From: an uncultured bacterium
GTDB taxonomy: Bacteria; Cyanobacteriota; Vampirovibrionia; Gastranaerophilales; Gastranaerophilaceae
Reading direction: 5' to 3'
Length of the DNA: 64,000 nt
Assembly: GCA_902761735.1 (NCBI GenBank)
Contig: CACWLL010000012.1
Span: 1 to 64,000, forward strand
Shown here: piece after piece, positions 55,392 to 63,988 of the stretch
Layout: each line of letters starts with the position of its first letter
Position numbering within the stretch: position 1 is the first letter of the stretch
Notes under the pieces: model-generated
Database searches by the model: none
What the model was told of the DNA's origin: nothing
Seen by the model: only the letters and a program-made list of their open reading frames with translations
Program-made: the position numbers and the translations under genes

Positions 55392-55490
55392 AAAATCAAA
55401 TATGGGCAATGGGTGTAGTTGACTCTGCCGAAGAAAATCCGAACAGTTGAGGATTTTCTGAGGGAAGCACTTGAACCAATTTTGAAAAAA
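55386..55490 (+). repeat. Degenerate partial copy of the tRNA-Val region carrying a hairpin insertion
   Basis: The bases around 55391-55416 (AAATATGGGCAATGGGTGTA) closely match the run-up and first 20 bases of the tRNA-Val at 55493-55519. About 45 bases later AGCACTTGAAC matches its anticodon arm. In between is a perfect 9-bp hairpin, AGAAAATCC (55432-55440) and GGATTTTCT (55451-55459). It does not fold as a functional tRNA. Confidence 0.5.
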
Positions 55491-55498
55491 TTAAATAT

Positions 55499-55574
55499 GG
55501 GCGATTGGCGCAGTTGGTAGCGCACTTGAACGACATTCAAGGGGTCACAAGTTCGAGCCTTGTATCGCCCACCA
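55499..55574 (+). tRNA. tRNA-Val (GAC) with C at position 33
   Basis: Acceptor GGGCGAT/ATCGCCC, D arm GCGC-AGTTGGTA-GCGC, anticodon stem CTTGA/TCAAG, T arm ACAAG-TTCGAGC-CTTGT, discriminator A and an encoded CCA: 76 bases in all. The seven-base loop ACGACAT gives anticodon GAC (Val), but position 33 is C instead of the near-universal U. Either an unusual functional tRNA or one that is starting to decay, given the damaged copies around it. Confidence 0.8.
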
Positions 55575-55624
55575 TAAAGAGAGAGGTGAAAGCCTCTTTT
55601 TTTATAGCGATACTTTGGCGAGAA
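55557..55624 (+). repeat. Direct repeat, copy 1 (tRNA-Val 3' end plus flank)
   Basis: Begins with GCCTTGTATCGCCCACCATA, i.e. the T-arm and acceptor end of tRNA-Val, and ends with ATAGCGATACTTTGGCGAGA. Copy 2 (55739-55787) is identical at both ends but lacks an internal stretch of about 19 bases that includes the hairpin GAGG-TGAAAG-CCTC, a small terminator for the tRNA. Confidence 0.85.
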
Positions 55625-55738
55625 CTTGTTAATCAAGTTCGAGAGCAAGCGAGCTGAGGGCGTAGGCTTGATTACGAAATAATAAAATATTATGAAGTAA
55701 TCAACCGTAGACCCGTTAAAAGCGAGCGCAGCGATACA

Positions 55739-55787
55739 GCCTTGTATCGCCCACCATAAATTTTTTATAGCGATACTTTGGCGAGAA
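55739..55787 (+). repeat. Direct repeat, copy 2 (tRNA-Val 3' end remnant)
   Basis: Repeats the last 18 bases of tRNA-Val including CCA and its 3' flank. Only about 115 bases separate it from copy 1, with no gene between. Such 3'-end duplication is typical of integration at a tRNA; here no element remains. Confidence 0.8.
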
Positions 55788-55813
55788 TATATAAGTTCGA
55801 TTCCTCTATCCCG

Positions 55814-55842
55814 TTGAAATATTTTTATGTTCTTGTTACACT
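55814..55842 (+). promoter_or_regulatory. Promoter predicting a leaderless prfA transcript
   Basis: TTGAAA-17-TACACT with TGn extension, ending 7 bases before the prfA ATG. No SD is present. Confidence 0.6.
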
Positions 55843-55849
55843 TTGAATT

Positions 55850-56929
55850 ATGAAAGATATGTTAGAAAAAATATTACAAATAGAGAAAAAATACATTGAG
55901 TTGGGAGAAACTCTCTCAGACCCCGCTGTAATTCAGGATTATAATCGTTTTAGAGATTTATCTAAGCAGAGAAAATCAATGGAAGAAACGGTTAATGTAT
56001 ATTATGAATGGAAGAAAACTACCGAAGCCATAGCGGATGCAAAAGAGATGCTGCATTCGGAATCAGATGAAGAAATGAAAGCTTTTTTGAAAGCGGAAAT
56101 GGAAGAAAATGAGGCAAAGATTCCTGAATTTGAAGAAAGAATGAAGGTTTTGTTGTTACCTCGTGACCCTATGGATGATAAAGATATTATGCTTGAAATC
56201 AGAGGAGGTGCCGGTGGTGACGAGGCAAATATATTTGCCGGTGATTTGGCAAGAATGTACTTAAAATATGCAGATAAGCAAGGCTGGCAAACCCAAATTC
56301 TATCAAAAACAGAATGCGAAGCCGGCGGATATTCTGAAATTATTATTTCAATAAAGGGTGATGCAGTATATTCACAATTAAAATATGAATCAGGTGTTCA
56401 TAGAGTGCAACGTGTTCCTGCGACAGAATCGCAAGGCAGAGTTCATACATCAACAGCGACAGTCGCGGTTATGCCTGAAGTTGATGATGTTGAAATTGAG
56501 ATTAAGCCTGAGGATATAGAAATGTCGACGGCTCGTTCAGGTGGTGCCGGAGGACAGAATGTAAACAAGGTTGAAACTGCTGCAAGATTATTCCATAAGC
56601 CGACAGGAATAATGATTTTCTGTACGGAAGAACGTTCTCAATTACAAAATAAAGAGCGAGCAATGCAGATTTTGAAAGCAAAACTATATGATATGGAAGT
56701 TCAAAAGCAAATGCAGGAAGTTACGGATTTAAGGCGTTCTCAAGTTGGTACAGGCGACAGGAGTGAACGAATAAGAACTTATAACTTCCCGCAAGGTCGA
56801 TTAACAGACCACAGATTAAATCATAATTTGAACGTTTGGACAGTCATAGATGGCGATTTAGATGAGCTTATCAAACTTCTTACGGAATATGACCAGAAGT
56901 TAAAGTTGGAAAAGTTGGCTCAAGTGTAA
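55850..56929 (+). CDS. prfA: Peptide chain release factor 1
   Basis: Releases the finished peptide at UAA and [21 protein letters not shown] contains the PAT tripeptide that recognises the stop codon (SPF in RF2), and [17 protein letters not shown] the GGQ motif that acts in the peptidyl-transferase centre. Length 359 residues. A second ATG three codons in is possible but the first fits the leaderless spacing. Followed by ylxR and infB on the same strand. Confidence 0.97.
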   Translation: MKDMLEKILQIEKKYIELGETLSDPAVIQDYNRFRDLSKQRKSMEETVNVYYEWKKTTEAIADAKEMLHSESDEEMKAFLKAEMEENEAKIPEFEERMKVLLLPRDPMDDKDIMLEIRGGAGGDEANIFAGDLARMYLKYADKQGWQTQILSKTECEAGGYSEIIISIKGDAVYSQLKYESGVHRVQRVPATESQGRVHTSTATVAVMPEVDDVEIEIKPEDIEMSTARSGGAGGQNVNKVETAARLFHKPTGIMIFCTEERSQLQNKERAMQILKAKLYDMEVQKQMQEVTDLRRSQVGTGDRSERIRTYNFPQGRLTDHRLNHNLNVWTVIDGDLDELIKLLTEYDQKLKLEKLAQV

Positions 56930-56942
56930 ATAAGGAAGGTTT

Positions 56943-57188
56943 ATGGCAGAAAGAAAATGTATCGGTTGCGGAATGATAAAAAATCGTGATGGATTGATAA
57001 AAATCACAAGGGAACATGCGACCGATAACATTGTTATAAACGGACATTCAAAGATATTTGGCAGATCTGCATATCTTTGTTATAATAAATCTTGTATTGA
57101 GAATGCATTTAAGAAAAATAAATTACAAAAACTATTAAGAACATCCGTTCCTGCGGAGTTGAAAGGACAATTAATAAATGAGTTATGA
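56943..57188 (+). CDS. ylxR: YlxR family protein
   Basis: Small protein (81 residues) of the YlxR/DUF448 family, a suggested RNA-binding or RNase P-modulating factor. RKCIGCGMIKNRDGLIKI is the N-terminal Cys motif and FGRSAYLCYNKSCIENAFKKNKL the conserved second half. SD AAGGAAGG. It overlaps infB by 11 bases. In many bacteria nusA precedes it; here prfA does. Confidence 0.92.
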   Translation: MAERKCIGCGMIKNRDGLIKITREHATDNIVINGHSKIFGRSAYLCYNKSCIENAFKKNKLQKLLRTSVPAELKGQLINEL

Positions 57189-59679
57189 AACAATCAGAAT
57201 AAATGAATTAGCTAAAGAATTAAATATATCAAACAAGGAATTGATTGATAAGCTGGCGAAAATATCTATAACCGGCAAAACTCATTCAAGTACGTTGACT
57301 CCTGAGCAGGTAAAAAGATTGAAGGATTTTATTGCTAGTGGTGAGCAAGTTTCTAAGCCTGCAAAACCCAAAGCATTTATTGTAAAAAAATCAAAAGAAG
57401 TTGAAAAAGTAGAACCAAAAGAAGAACCAAAACAGGAAAAGAAAGTTGAGCCCATTGTAAAGAAAACGGAAGATGCGGTGCGACCAAAAATAGAGGTTGT
57501 AAAACGCCCTCAAAAAAGCGGAATAGAAATTGTTAGGAAATCGGCAAGACCCGGGGCAGATGGAGCGAACACTGCTCCTCTCAGATCTGATGAAAGAAAA
57601 TTCCCTCCGCGTGGAGAAAAGTCAAAAAAGCCTTTCCCGCCAAAAGGTGAGGGTTCTGATAAGCCAAAATCGTCGGAAGGTGCTGCTGATAGAAAAAAAC
57701 CTATTCAGCGTCATATTATTTCACAAGAAATATATGAAACAAAAGGGTCTCATAAAAAACGTCCCGATAATTCGGCTAAAAAGGATAAAGCTTTTAATAA
57801 AAAAGAAGAACAGGAAAGAATATCATTAGAAAAGGCTGCGGCTCAAAAACATAAGAAAAGAACTCAAAAAGAGGAAGAAGTAAGAGAAGTTACGTCAATT
57901 GTCGTAACTCATGCTATGACGATTAGTGAGTTGTCGGAAAAAATAAATCATTCTCCTGCCGAAATCGTAAAATTCCTTATGATGAATGGGATTATGGCAA
58001 CAGTAAATCAGTTGATAGATGTTGATGTAATTAAAAAGATTTGTGCAGAATATAATCTTGAAGTTCTTGAAGAAGATTTAGATGCTTATATTGAACAGGA
58101 GATGGAAAAGGAAGAAGAAAAGAAAGCATTAAACGAAGTAGATAAGAAACTTCTGAAAAAACGTGCTCCTGTTGTAAGTATCATGGGTCACGTAGATCAT
58201 GGTAAAACTACATTATTAGACAGTATCAGAGCATCAAAGCATAAAATTGTTGCAACAGAAGTCGGCGGTATTACTCAGTCAATTGGTGCATATACGGTAT
58301 ATCTTGATAACAAGCAAGAAAAGAAGATTGTATTTGTCGATACTCCGGGGCACGAAGCGTTTACCGAAATGAGAGCTCGTGGTGCTAAAGCTACTGATAT
58401 TGCAATTCTTGTGGTTGCGGCAGATGACGGTATAATGCCTCAAACAATCGAAGCAATAAACCATGCAAAGGCAGCTGATGTTCCGATTATTGTTGCTGTT
58501 AATAAAATTGATAAACCGGGTGCAAATCCTGATAAAATTCTTCAACAATTGACGGAGCATGGTCTTGTTCCTGAGGAATGGGGCGGGGATACTATTACGG
58601 TAAAGGTATCTGCCTTGCAGGCAACAGGTATAGATGAACTTTTGGAATATGTTTTGCTTGTTGCGGATGTTCAAGACTTAAAAGCGAATCCTAAGGCGGA
58701 AGCTTCTGGTGTTGTAATTGAAGCAAATCTTGATAAAGGTAAAGGCCCTGTAGCTACGCTTCTTGTTCAAAACGGAACGTTGAGAGTCGGAAACTGTGTA
58801 GTAGTTGGTACTGCGTGCGGTCGAGTAAGAGCATTATTATCCGATAGCGGTGAGCGTATCCAAAAGGCCGAACCATCTACTCCTGTTGAGATATTAGGTT
58901 TAACAGAAGTTCCTCAGGCTGGTGACAAATTTGAAGTTGTAAAAAATGAAAAAGAGATGAAGGCGATTATTGCTAAGAGAAAAGAAAAAGAACGCGATAA
59001 ACGTTTAGAGGCAATGCTTCCTGCACACATAAGAAGAGAAGCAGCTGCAGGAGAAGAGGATATTCCAAACTTGAATCTTATTATAAAAGCAAATACGCAT
59101 GGCTCTGCGGAAGCAGTATCTCAGGCTATTGCGCAGCTTGATTCTAAGGAAATTACAACAAAGATTATTCACGTTGGTGTCGGCGATATTTCAGAGGCCG
59201 ATGTTATGTTGGCATCAGCTTCTAATGCTTTAATTTTAGGCTTTACGGTAAAAGAAGATTCGAATGCTCTTGCGGCAGCCGAAAAAGAAGGCGTAACAAT
59301 TAAAAAGTATGATATTATTTATCAGATATTAGAAGATATTGAGCAAACAATGTTGTCTCTTCTTGAACCTGAAACTAAGGAAGTTGAACTTGGTACGGCT
59401 GAGGTTCGTCAGGTATTTACTATCGGTAAAACTACTAAGATTGCAGGTTGTTATGTTACCGAAGGAAAAATCGTTCGCTCCAAAGATGCAGTTCTCAAAC
59501 GTAACGGTGAAGTTATATTTACCGGTGCAATAGACCAATTAAAGAGATTTAAAGATGATGTGAAAGAAGTTGCACAAGGTTTTGAATGCGGTATATCATT
59601 TGCGAAATGGAATGATATTGAAGTAGGCGATATAATTGAAGTATCTACAATAGAAGAAGTTGAGAGAAAGAGTTTGTAA
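57178..59679 (+). CDS. infB: Translation initiation factor IF-2
   Basis: GTPase that brings initiator tRNA to the 30S subunit. An IF2_N module ([20 protein letters not shown]) is followed by a charged Lys/Glu/Pro-rich linker to about residue 240, a second IF2_N, then the G domain: [15 protein letters not shown] (G1), [16 protein letters not shown] (G3), [13 protein letters not shown] (G4). Domains II to IV follow. Length 833 residues. The start overlaps ylxR, and the stop overlaps the next gene as TAATG. rbfA, often next, is absent. Confidence 0.97.
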   Translation: MSYETIRINELAKELNISNKELIDKLAKISITGKTHSSTLTPEQVKRLKDFIASGEQVSKPAKPKAFIVKKSKEVEKVEPKEEPKQEKKVEPIVKKTEDAVRPKIEVVKRPQKSGIEIVRKSARPGADGANTAPLRSDERKFPPRGEKSKKPFPPKGEGSDKPKSSEGAADRKKPIQRHIISQEIYETKGSHKKRPDNSAKKDKAFNKKEEQERISLEKAAAQKHKKRTQKEEEVREVTSIVVTHAMTISELSEKINHSPAEIVKFLMMNGIMATVNQLIDVDVIKKICAEYNLEVLEEDLDAYIEQEMEKEEEKKALNEVDKKLLKKRAPVVSIMGHVDHGKTTLLDSIRASKHKIVATEVGGITQSIGAYTVYLDNKQEKKIVFVDTPGHEAFTEMRARGAKATDIAILVVAADDGIMPQTIEAINHAKAADVPIIVAVNKIDKPGANPDKILQQLTEHGLVPEEWGGDTITVKVSALQATGIDELLEYVLLVADVQDLKANPKAEASGVVIEANLDKGKGPVATLLVQNGTLRVGNCVVVGTACGRVRALLSDSGERIQKAEPSTPVEILGLTEVPQAGDKFEVVKNEKEMKAIIAKRKEKERDKRLEAMLPAHIRREAAAGEEDIPNLNLIIKANTHGSAEAVSQAIAQLDSKEITTKIIHVGVGDISEADVMLASASNALILGFTVKEDSNALAAAEKEGVTIKKYDIIYQILEDIEQTMLSLLEPETKEVELGTAEVRQVFTIGKTTKIAGCYVTEGKIVRSKDAVLKRNGEVIFTGAIDQLKRFKDDVKEVAQGFECGISFAKWNDIEVGDIIEVSTIEEVERKSL

Positions 59680-59975
59680 TGATATTGCCTGTTATTGGTA
59701 ATCCGATTAGTAATCAGGCTTTTACGGCAAAAAAGTTCCGTTTACCTGTCGGGGATGTTGTGTATACGATTAATGGCAGAATATTGTGGTCGAGAAAGAG
59801 CTATTCCGTAAAAGAGTATTCTAATCCAAATGCAGAGCAGCTCTACAAAGAAGCACAAAAGACAAAAAATATAAGCGATAAAGCTCGTTTGTTTGCCCAA
59901 ATGGGTCATTACGAAATTGTAAATATGTCTGCGAAAGAAAAAATAAAAGCCTTTTTAAGGTTGCCAATATTTTAA
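59679..59975 (+). CDS. Small protein of unknown function translationally coupled to infB
   Basis: Ninety-eight residues starting at the TAATG overlap with the infB stop, so translation should be coupled. It begins [27 protein letters not shown] is a loose match to the local N-terminal motif. The C-terminal half is helical and basic. No relation to RbfA, which usually occupies this place, is visible. Ends 11 bases before the stop of a convergent gene. Confidence 0.75.
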   Translation: MILPVIGNPISNQAFTAKKFRLPVGDVVYTINGRILWSRKSYSVKEYSNPNAEQLYKEAQKTKNISDKARLFAQMGHYEIVNMSAKEKIKAFLRLPIF

Positions 59976-59985
59976 AATACCATAT

Positions 59986-60654
59986 TTACGCAGGGCGTTT
60001 TATGGATTTGTTAATTTGAGAACGAATTTTATGTGCTCTATACAAGTATTCGGTTAATTTCTGATAGTTTTGTTTATCTTCTCCGTATGGAGTTTGCATA
60101 TTTAACAATTCGTCCACATTTTTGTTTATTACTGCAAGTGAATCAAGAGAATCCCCAAGGACCACAAGAGCTTTAAATTTTCTTGAAATTTTTGCTAAAA
60201 TATAGCGCTTTATAAATTTTTTAATGGCATTGATTATCGGCATTCTTCTTTGAACGGGAATAATTGAGCCGGTAATAATATCTTTAGTCTTTTTAGGGAT
60301 ATCTTTTTCATTGTATTCTTTGTACAAGTCTTTAAGCTCTTTTTCAACTCGTTGTTTTTTTACTCTTTGATTGAATAATTCTTGCTGATTACCGACTTTA
60401 TCATACATTTGTATTTTTTGGTTGATTGTTTTAAGGGTTTTTTCTTTGTCTTGAATTTTATATTCGACTTTTAGCGGTTCTGTTTCGTTTTCAGTGTCGG
60501 AAGTTCCTTCAAGTATATTTGAATCAAGATAATTCAGCCGATGGCGGCTGCTTGAAAAATTTGATAACTCGGAAGCATTTTCCGGTTTCAAAAACCAATT
60601 AGCCTTTGAACTGTCAAATTTTGAGAATGCAGTTTTCTTTTCTTTATCTTCCAT
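59986..60654 (-). CDS. Coiled-coil protein of unknown function
   Basis: The protein has 222 charged, mainly helical residues. Residues about 70-115 (EKTLKTINQKIQMYDKVGNQ and following) look like coiled coil. No signal peptide, membrane segment or catalytic motif is visible. No SD is present; TAAAAT lies exactly 6 bases before the ATG, suggesting a leaderless transcript. An 8-bp hairpin (CTCTTTTTAGAG-centred) is upstream. Confidence 0.75.
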   Translation of the reverse strand: MEDKEKKTAFSKFDSSKANWFLKPENASELSNFSSSRHRLNYLDSNILEGTSDTENETEPLKVEYKIQDKEKTLKTINQKIQMYDKVGNQQELFNQRVKKQRVEKELKDLYKEYNEKDIPKKTKDIITGSIIPVQRRMPIINAIKKFIKRYILAKISRKFKALVVLGDSLDSLAVINKNVDELLNMQTPYGEDKQNYQKLTEYLYRAHKIRSQINKSIKRPA

Positions 60655-60660
60655 ACATCC

Positions 60661-60666
60661 ATTTTA
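60661..60666 (-). promoter_or_regulatory. Leaderless -10 box of the coiled-coil gene
   Basis: TAAAAT on the minus strand, then GGATGT and the ATG at 60654. No -35 is recognised. Confidence 0.4.
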
Positions 60667-60755
60667 AAATACAAACAAAAAAATTTTTTCCTCTAAAAAG
60701 AGGAAACTATTAAGAACTGTAAAGAAAATTAGTATTATTGAATTTAGATTTATGA

Positions 60756-60761
60756 TAAAAT
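60756..60761 (+). promoter_or_regulatory. Leaderless -10 box of mrnC
   Basis: TAAAAT with TGn extension, then CGGCGT and the ATG at 60768. No SD. Confidence 0.5.
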
Positions 60762-60767
60762 CGGCGT

Positions 60768-61118
60768 ATGGAAGAAATGAGTCTTAAAAATTATGCATAT
60801 ATAGGTGATGCTGTTTGGGAATTAAAAATTCGTTCCAAAACAATAACAATGACAAATAATCCTCGAAACCTGCACAAACTTACGACAGAGAAAGTCAAGG
60901 CTTCTTATCAGGCTGAACTTTTGCATAAGTTAGAAGAATTTTTAACTGAGGAAGAAGCTGATATAGCAAGAAGGGGGAGAAATCTTCCCATACCTGTCGG
61001 CAGACGACAAATCCAAACCGAATATCGTCAGGCAACGGCTTTTGAAACTTTAATAGGTTGGTGGTATTTGAATAATAAGGAACGTTTAGAGGAGATATAT
61101 AAAATAATCGGGGAGTAG
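60768..61118 (+). CDS. mrnC: Mini-ribonuclease 3
   Basis: RNase III catalytic domain without the dsRNA-binding domain; processes 23S rRNA precursors in Bacillus and is also found in cyanobacteria. LKNYAYIGDAVWELKIR holds the catalytic Asp region, ARRGRNLPIPVGRRQIQTEY and RQATAFETLIGWWYL the second conserved part. Length 116 residues. It abuts the convergent tadA with no gap. Confidence 0.93.
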   Translation: MEEMSLKNYAYIGDAVWELKIRSKTITMTNNPRNLHKLTTEKVKASYQAELLHKLEEFLTEEEADIARRGRNLPIPVGRRQIQTEYRQATAFETLIGWWYLNNKERLEEIYKIIGE

Positions 61119-61541
61119 TTATTTACGAATATTTTGAAAGTATGTTTTTAATAGATTATTGCATTCATCTTCCATAATCCCGCCGTATACTTTAGTATTT
61201 GAGTTTAATATTTTTCTAAGGTCGAGTTTTGAACCTAATGCACCATAATTTGTATCGTAGCTGCCAAAATATACATTTTTTATTCTTGCTTGTAAAATTG
61301 CCCATGCACACATCGGGCATGGTTCAAGCGTCACGTACAAATCGCAATCGTCTAATCTCCAGCGATTTAATTTTTTAGAGGCTTCTTTTATTACTATAAT
61401 TTCGGCGTGCTCAGTAACATCATTGTTTAATTCTTTCCTGTTACAAGCAGAAGAAATAATTTCTCCATTTTTAACGATAATTGCTCCGATGGCAATATCT
61501 CTTTCTGATTTTTTAGCTGCCTTCAGGGCAAAAGTCATCAT
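61119..61541 (-). CDS. tadA: tRNA-specific adenosine deaminase
   Basis: Converts A34 to inosine in tRNA-Arg(ACG). The zinc site is HAEIIVIKEA (HAE with the catalytic Glu) and LEPCPMCAWAIL (PCxxC). FGSYDTNYGALGSKLDL and YGGIMEDECNNLLKTYF match the TadA C-terminus. Length 140 residues. GAGGA is 10 nt upstream; the ATG begins directly after the stop of the histidine kinase gene, so it is probably co-transcribed with the two-component genes. Confidence 0.92.
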   Translation of the reverse strand: MMTFALKAAKKSERDIAIGAIIVKNGEIISSACNRKELNNDVTEHAEIIVIKEASKKLNRWRLDDCDLYVTLEPCPMCAWAILQARIKNVYFGSYDTNYGALGSKLDLRKILNSNTKVYGGIMEDECNNLLKTYFQNIRK

Positions 61542-63227
61542 TTAAAATATTTCCTCACCGTTATCCAGATTAAATATCACCTCAACACAAAAACCGCAAT
61601 CTTCATTTGAAGATATGCTTATTTTGCCGTCCATAGCTTCAACCAATCCTTTGACGATAAACAAGCCTAACCCGGTTCCTCTTGTTGTTCTTGTGGTTTT
61701 GTTATCTAATCTTACAAATTTATCAAAGAGTTTATCTAAATTTTCTTGCGGAATTATTTCACACTGATTTTTTACAAATATATGCGCTTTGTTATTAATT
61801 GTTTCTCCTTCAATAATTATAGGGGTATTTTCTTTTGCATATTTGACTGCATTTTCTATTAGATTAACAAACACCTGTTCAAGACGGGTTTTGTCTCCGA
61901 TAATGTTAGGAAAAGCTTCATCAATTCTAATAAGGATTTCTTTTTTGTCTTTATTTTTAATAAGTATTTTGGATGTTTCAATTACTTCAGGAATCCATAC
62001 GGATTCTTTGTTTACTCTTAATCTCATGCCTTCTATGTCAGGTATTGTAAGTAAATCTTCAATCAATCGTTTAAGTCTTTCGGATTGTTCTTTAATAACT
62101 CGGAGAGATTTTTGTTTTGTTTCTTCATCTATTTTTATATCCTGCCTCATTAATCTTGAGGTATAACCTTGAATACTCGTTAATGGTGTTCGTAGTTCGT
62201 GACTTACCGTATCTATAAGATTTGAACGAAAATCATTCAACTCTTTTAACTCAATGTTATTTTGTTTTAGCTGGATGTAAGATTTATGAATTTCGCCGGC
62301 CATTCTGTTAAATTCAAATGCAAGGAATACAATCTCGTGTGGCGTGAAGGCTGTTGTTAAAAGTCTTATTTGTCGTTCATAATTCCCTTTACTAATTGCA
62401 ATAATACCTTTGAAAAGTTGACGTATATTTATATACAGGTAGTAGGTATATAAAGCGACAATTGCTATAATTATCAGGGTGGCAAATATTATAGATAATA
62501 TAATTTTCCCTCGGTTTTTATCAATTAATTGATTCGTAAGTCTTTCTGTCGTATTGACAATGATTGTTATAGGCGGGTCTAATTTTTTCACGTAAGCAAG
62601 AGGTTGATTTTTAGTATCTCCGTATATAACAGGTTCATCAATATTCATAACTTTAGGCATAAGAGCAATACTTTCCTGAAATACGGAATCGGTATAATTG
62701 TGTGCGGCAATTAAAGATCCATCATTAGTCATGACATATATCTGTCTGACATCATCTCTTAGTGAGTGGAAAATTTTTGTTTTTAATTTTGTAAGATTAT
62801 ATGTTGCAACTAGTAATTCTCCGGAATCTAAACTTGTTGAAATTGTAATATTTTGGTCGGCTTTGTTAGCCTCATGAATTTTTTCATATTCTTCTTTTGA
62901 TTTTACTATTTGAATTTTTTCACAGCTGTCAAAATTTTTTGCTATATTTTCTAAATATTTTTTCCTTTCGTAGCCGGTGTGAATATATTTCATAGAGTTG
63001 GAAACTTGTGCCAAGCTGTTATTGATAGTATCGGAAAAGAAATCTATTTCATCAGATACCATACTGGCTGTTAATCGTGCAGATGAACGTAATTGAGAAC
63101 GTATTGCATGCTGATTGACATTACTTATAATTACTCCGCACACTGTTAGCGGAATTATTACAGCGAGGCATACAACAATGGCTATTTGTTCAATTATTTT
63201 AAGTCTGTGAAAGTGAAAAAGTTTCAT
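61542..63227 (-). CDS. Membrane sensor histidine kinase
   Basis: Two membrane segments (residues 11-36 and 241-265, counting from the ATG at 63227) flank a periplasmic sensor of about 200 residues that may have a Cache-like fold. A HAMP region follows (IISKGNYERQ-like AISKGNYERQIRLL), then HisKA with SHELRTPLTSIQGY (phospho-acceptor His343), and the ATPase domain with NLIENAVKYAKEN (N box) and TRGTGLGLFIVKGLVEAMDG (G box). Length 561 residues. An upstream in-frame TTG is rejected since GGAG serves the ATG. It lies 4 bases after the response regulator gene. The signal is unknown. Confidence 0.94.
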   Translation of the reverse strand: MKLFHFHRLKIIEQIAIVVCLAVIIPLTVCGVIISNVNQHAIRSQLRSSARLTASMVSDEIDFFSDTINNSLAQVSNSMKYIHTGYERKKYLENIAKNFDSCEKIQIVKSKEEYEKIHEANKADQNITISTSLDSGELLVATYNLTKLKTKIFHSLRDDVRQIYVMTNDGSLIAAHNYTDSVFQESIALMPKVMNIDEPVIYGDTKNQPLAYVKKLDPPITIIVNTTERLTNQLIDKNRGKIILSIIFATLIIIAIVALYTYYLYINIRQLFKGIIAISKGNYERQIRLLTTAFTPHEIVFLAFEFNRMAGEIHKSYIQLKQNNIELKELNDFRSNLIDTVSHELRTPLTSIQGYTSRLMRQDIKIDEETKQKSLRVIKEQSERLKRLIEDLLTIPDIEGMRLRVNKESVWIPEVIETSKILIKNKDKKEILIRIDEAFPNIIGDKTRLEQVFVNLIENAVKYAKENTPIIIEGETINNKAHIFVKNQCEIIPQENLDKLFDKFVRLDNKTTRTTRGTGLGLFIVKGLVEAMDGKISISSNEDCGFCVEVIFNLDNGEEIF

Positions 63228-63231
63228 AAAT

Positions 63232-63939
63232 CTATATCTCCGCAAATGGAGTAAGTTTGTATCCTACATTTGTAACCGTATGAAGATATTTAGGTTTTTT
63301 CGGGTCGGGCTCAATTTTGTTTCTCAATCCCCCAACGTGAACCCTAAGCATGCGTACATCTTCGTTACTGTCATACCCCCAAACCTCATCCAGTAATGTA
63401 GCAAGTGTTACGGGATTATTAAAATGCTGCATCAAGCAGTATAATATTTCAAATTCTGTCGGTGTAAGTTTAATTTTTTTGTTTACAACAGTACATTCTA
63501 ATGTTTCCGGGAAAATCTCTATATCTCCGGCATTTAGTGTTTCACCGCTCAGCGAATTTTTTTCTTCAATTTGATTGCGTCTTAATAATACTCTTATACG
63601 CAGCAAAACTTCTCTGATATCAAAGGGTTTTACGAGATAATCGTCTGCTCCGCAATCAAAACCTTCGGTTTTATCGTCAATTGTTCCTTTTGCCGTCAAC
63701 ATTAATACGGGTATTGCCAATTTTGCCTGACGGATGTTTTTACAAACATCATATCCGTTCATTTTTGGCATCATTACATCTAATAAAATTAGATCGTACG
63801 AGTTGTTTAAGGCTTTATTTAAGCCCTCTAACCCATCGCATGCCGTATCGACGAAATATCCGCTTTGCGAAATATCAAATTCTAATAATTCTCTGATTTC
63901 ATCGTCATCATCAACAATTAAGATACGTTTTTCACTCAT
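63232..63939 (-). CDS. OmpR/PhoB family response regulator
   Basis: Receiver domain with acidic pocket IVDDDDEIREL, phospho-acceptor Asp54 in LILLDVMMPKMNG, Thr in LMLTAKG and Lys in DYLVKPFD; winged-helix DNA-binding domain with LTPTEFEILYCLMQH and VRMLRVHVGGLRNKIEPDP, ending in HTVTNVGYKL. Length 235 residues. It resembles the RpaB/RpaA-type regulators of cyanobacteria in overall sequence, but I cannot confirm orthology. SD GAGGGG. First gene of an operon with the kinase and tadA. Confidence 0.95.
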   Translation of the reverse strand: MSEKRILIVDDDDEIRELLEFDISQSGYFVDTACDGLEGLNKALNNSYDLILLDVMMPKMNGYDVCKNIRQAKLAIPVLMLTAKGTIDDKTEGFDCGADDYLVKPFDIREVLLRIRVLLRRNQIEEKNSLSGETLNAGDIEIFPETLECTVVNKKIKLTPTEFEILYCLMQHFNNPVTLATLLDEVWGYDSNEDVRMLRVHVGGLRNKIEPDPKKPKYLHTVTNVGYKLTPFAEI

Positions 63940-63959
63940 AATACCCCTCTTTTGTTTTG

Positions 63960-63988
63960 ATTTTAGCGTAAAACTAATCTTTTTACAA
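63960..63988 (-). promoter_or_regulatory. Promoter of the two-component operon
   Basis: On the minus strand TTGTAA (63983-63988), 17 bases, TAAAAT (63960-63965), about 20 bases before the response regulator ATG. Confidence 0.6.

Noticed and set aside
55322..55648. Minus-strand frame of 108 codons across tRNA-Val
   Set aside because: It is the antisense of the tRNA; its YKARTCDPLN stretch is the well-known false protein produced by translating a tRNA on the wrong strand. No SD.
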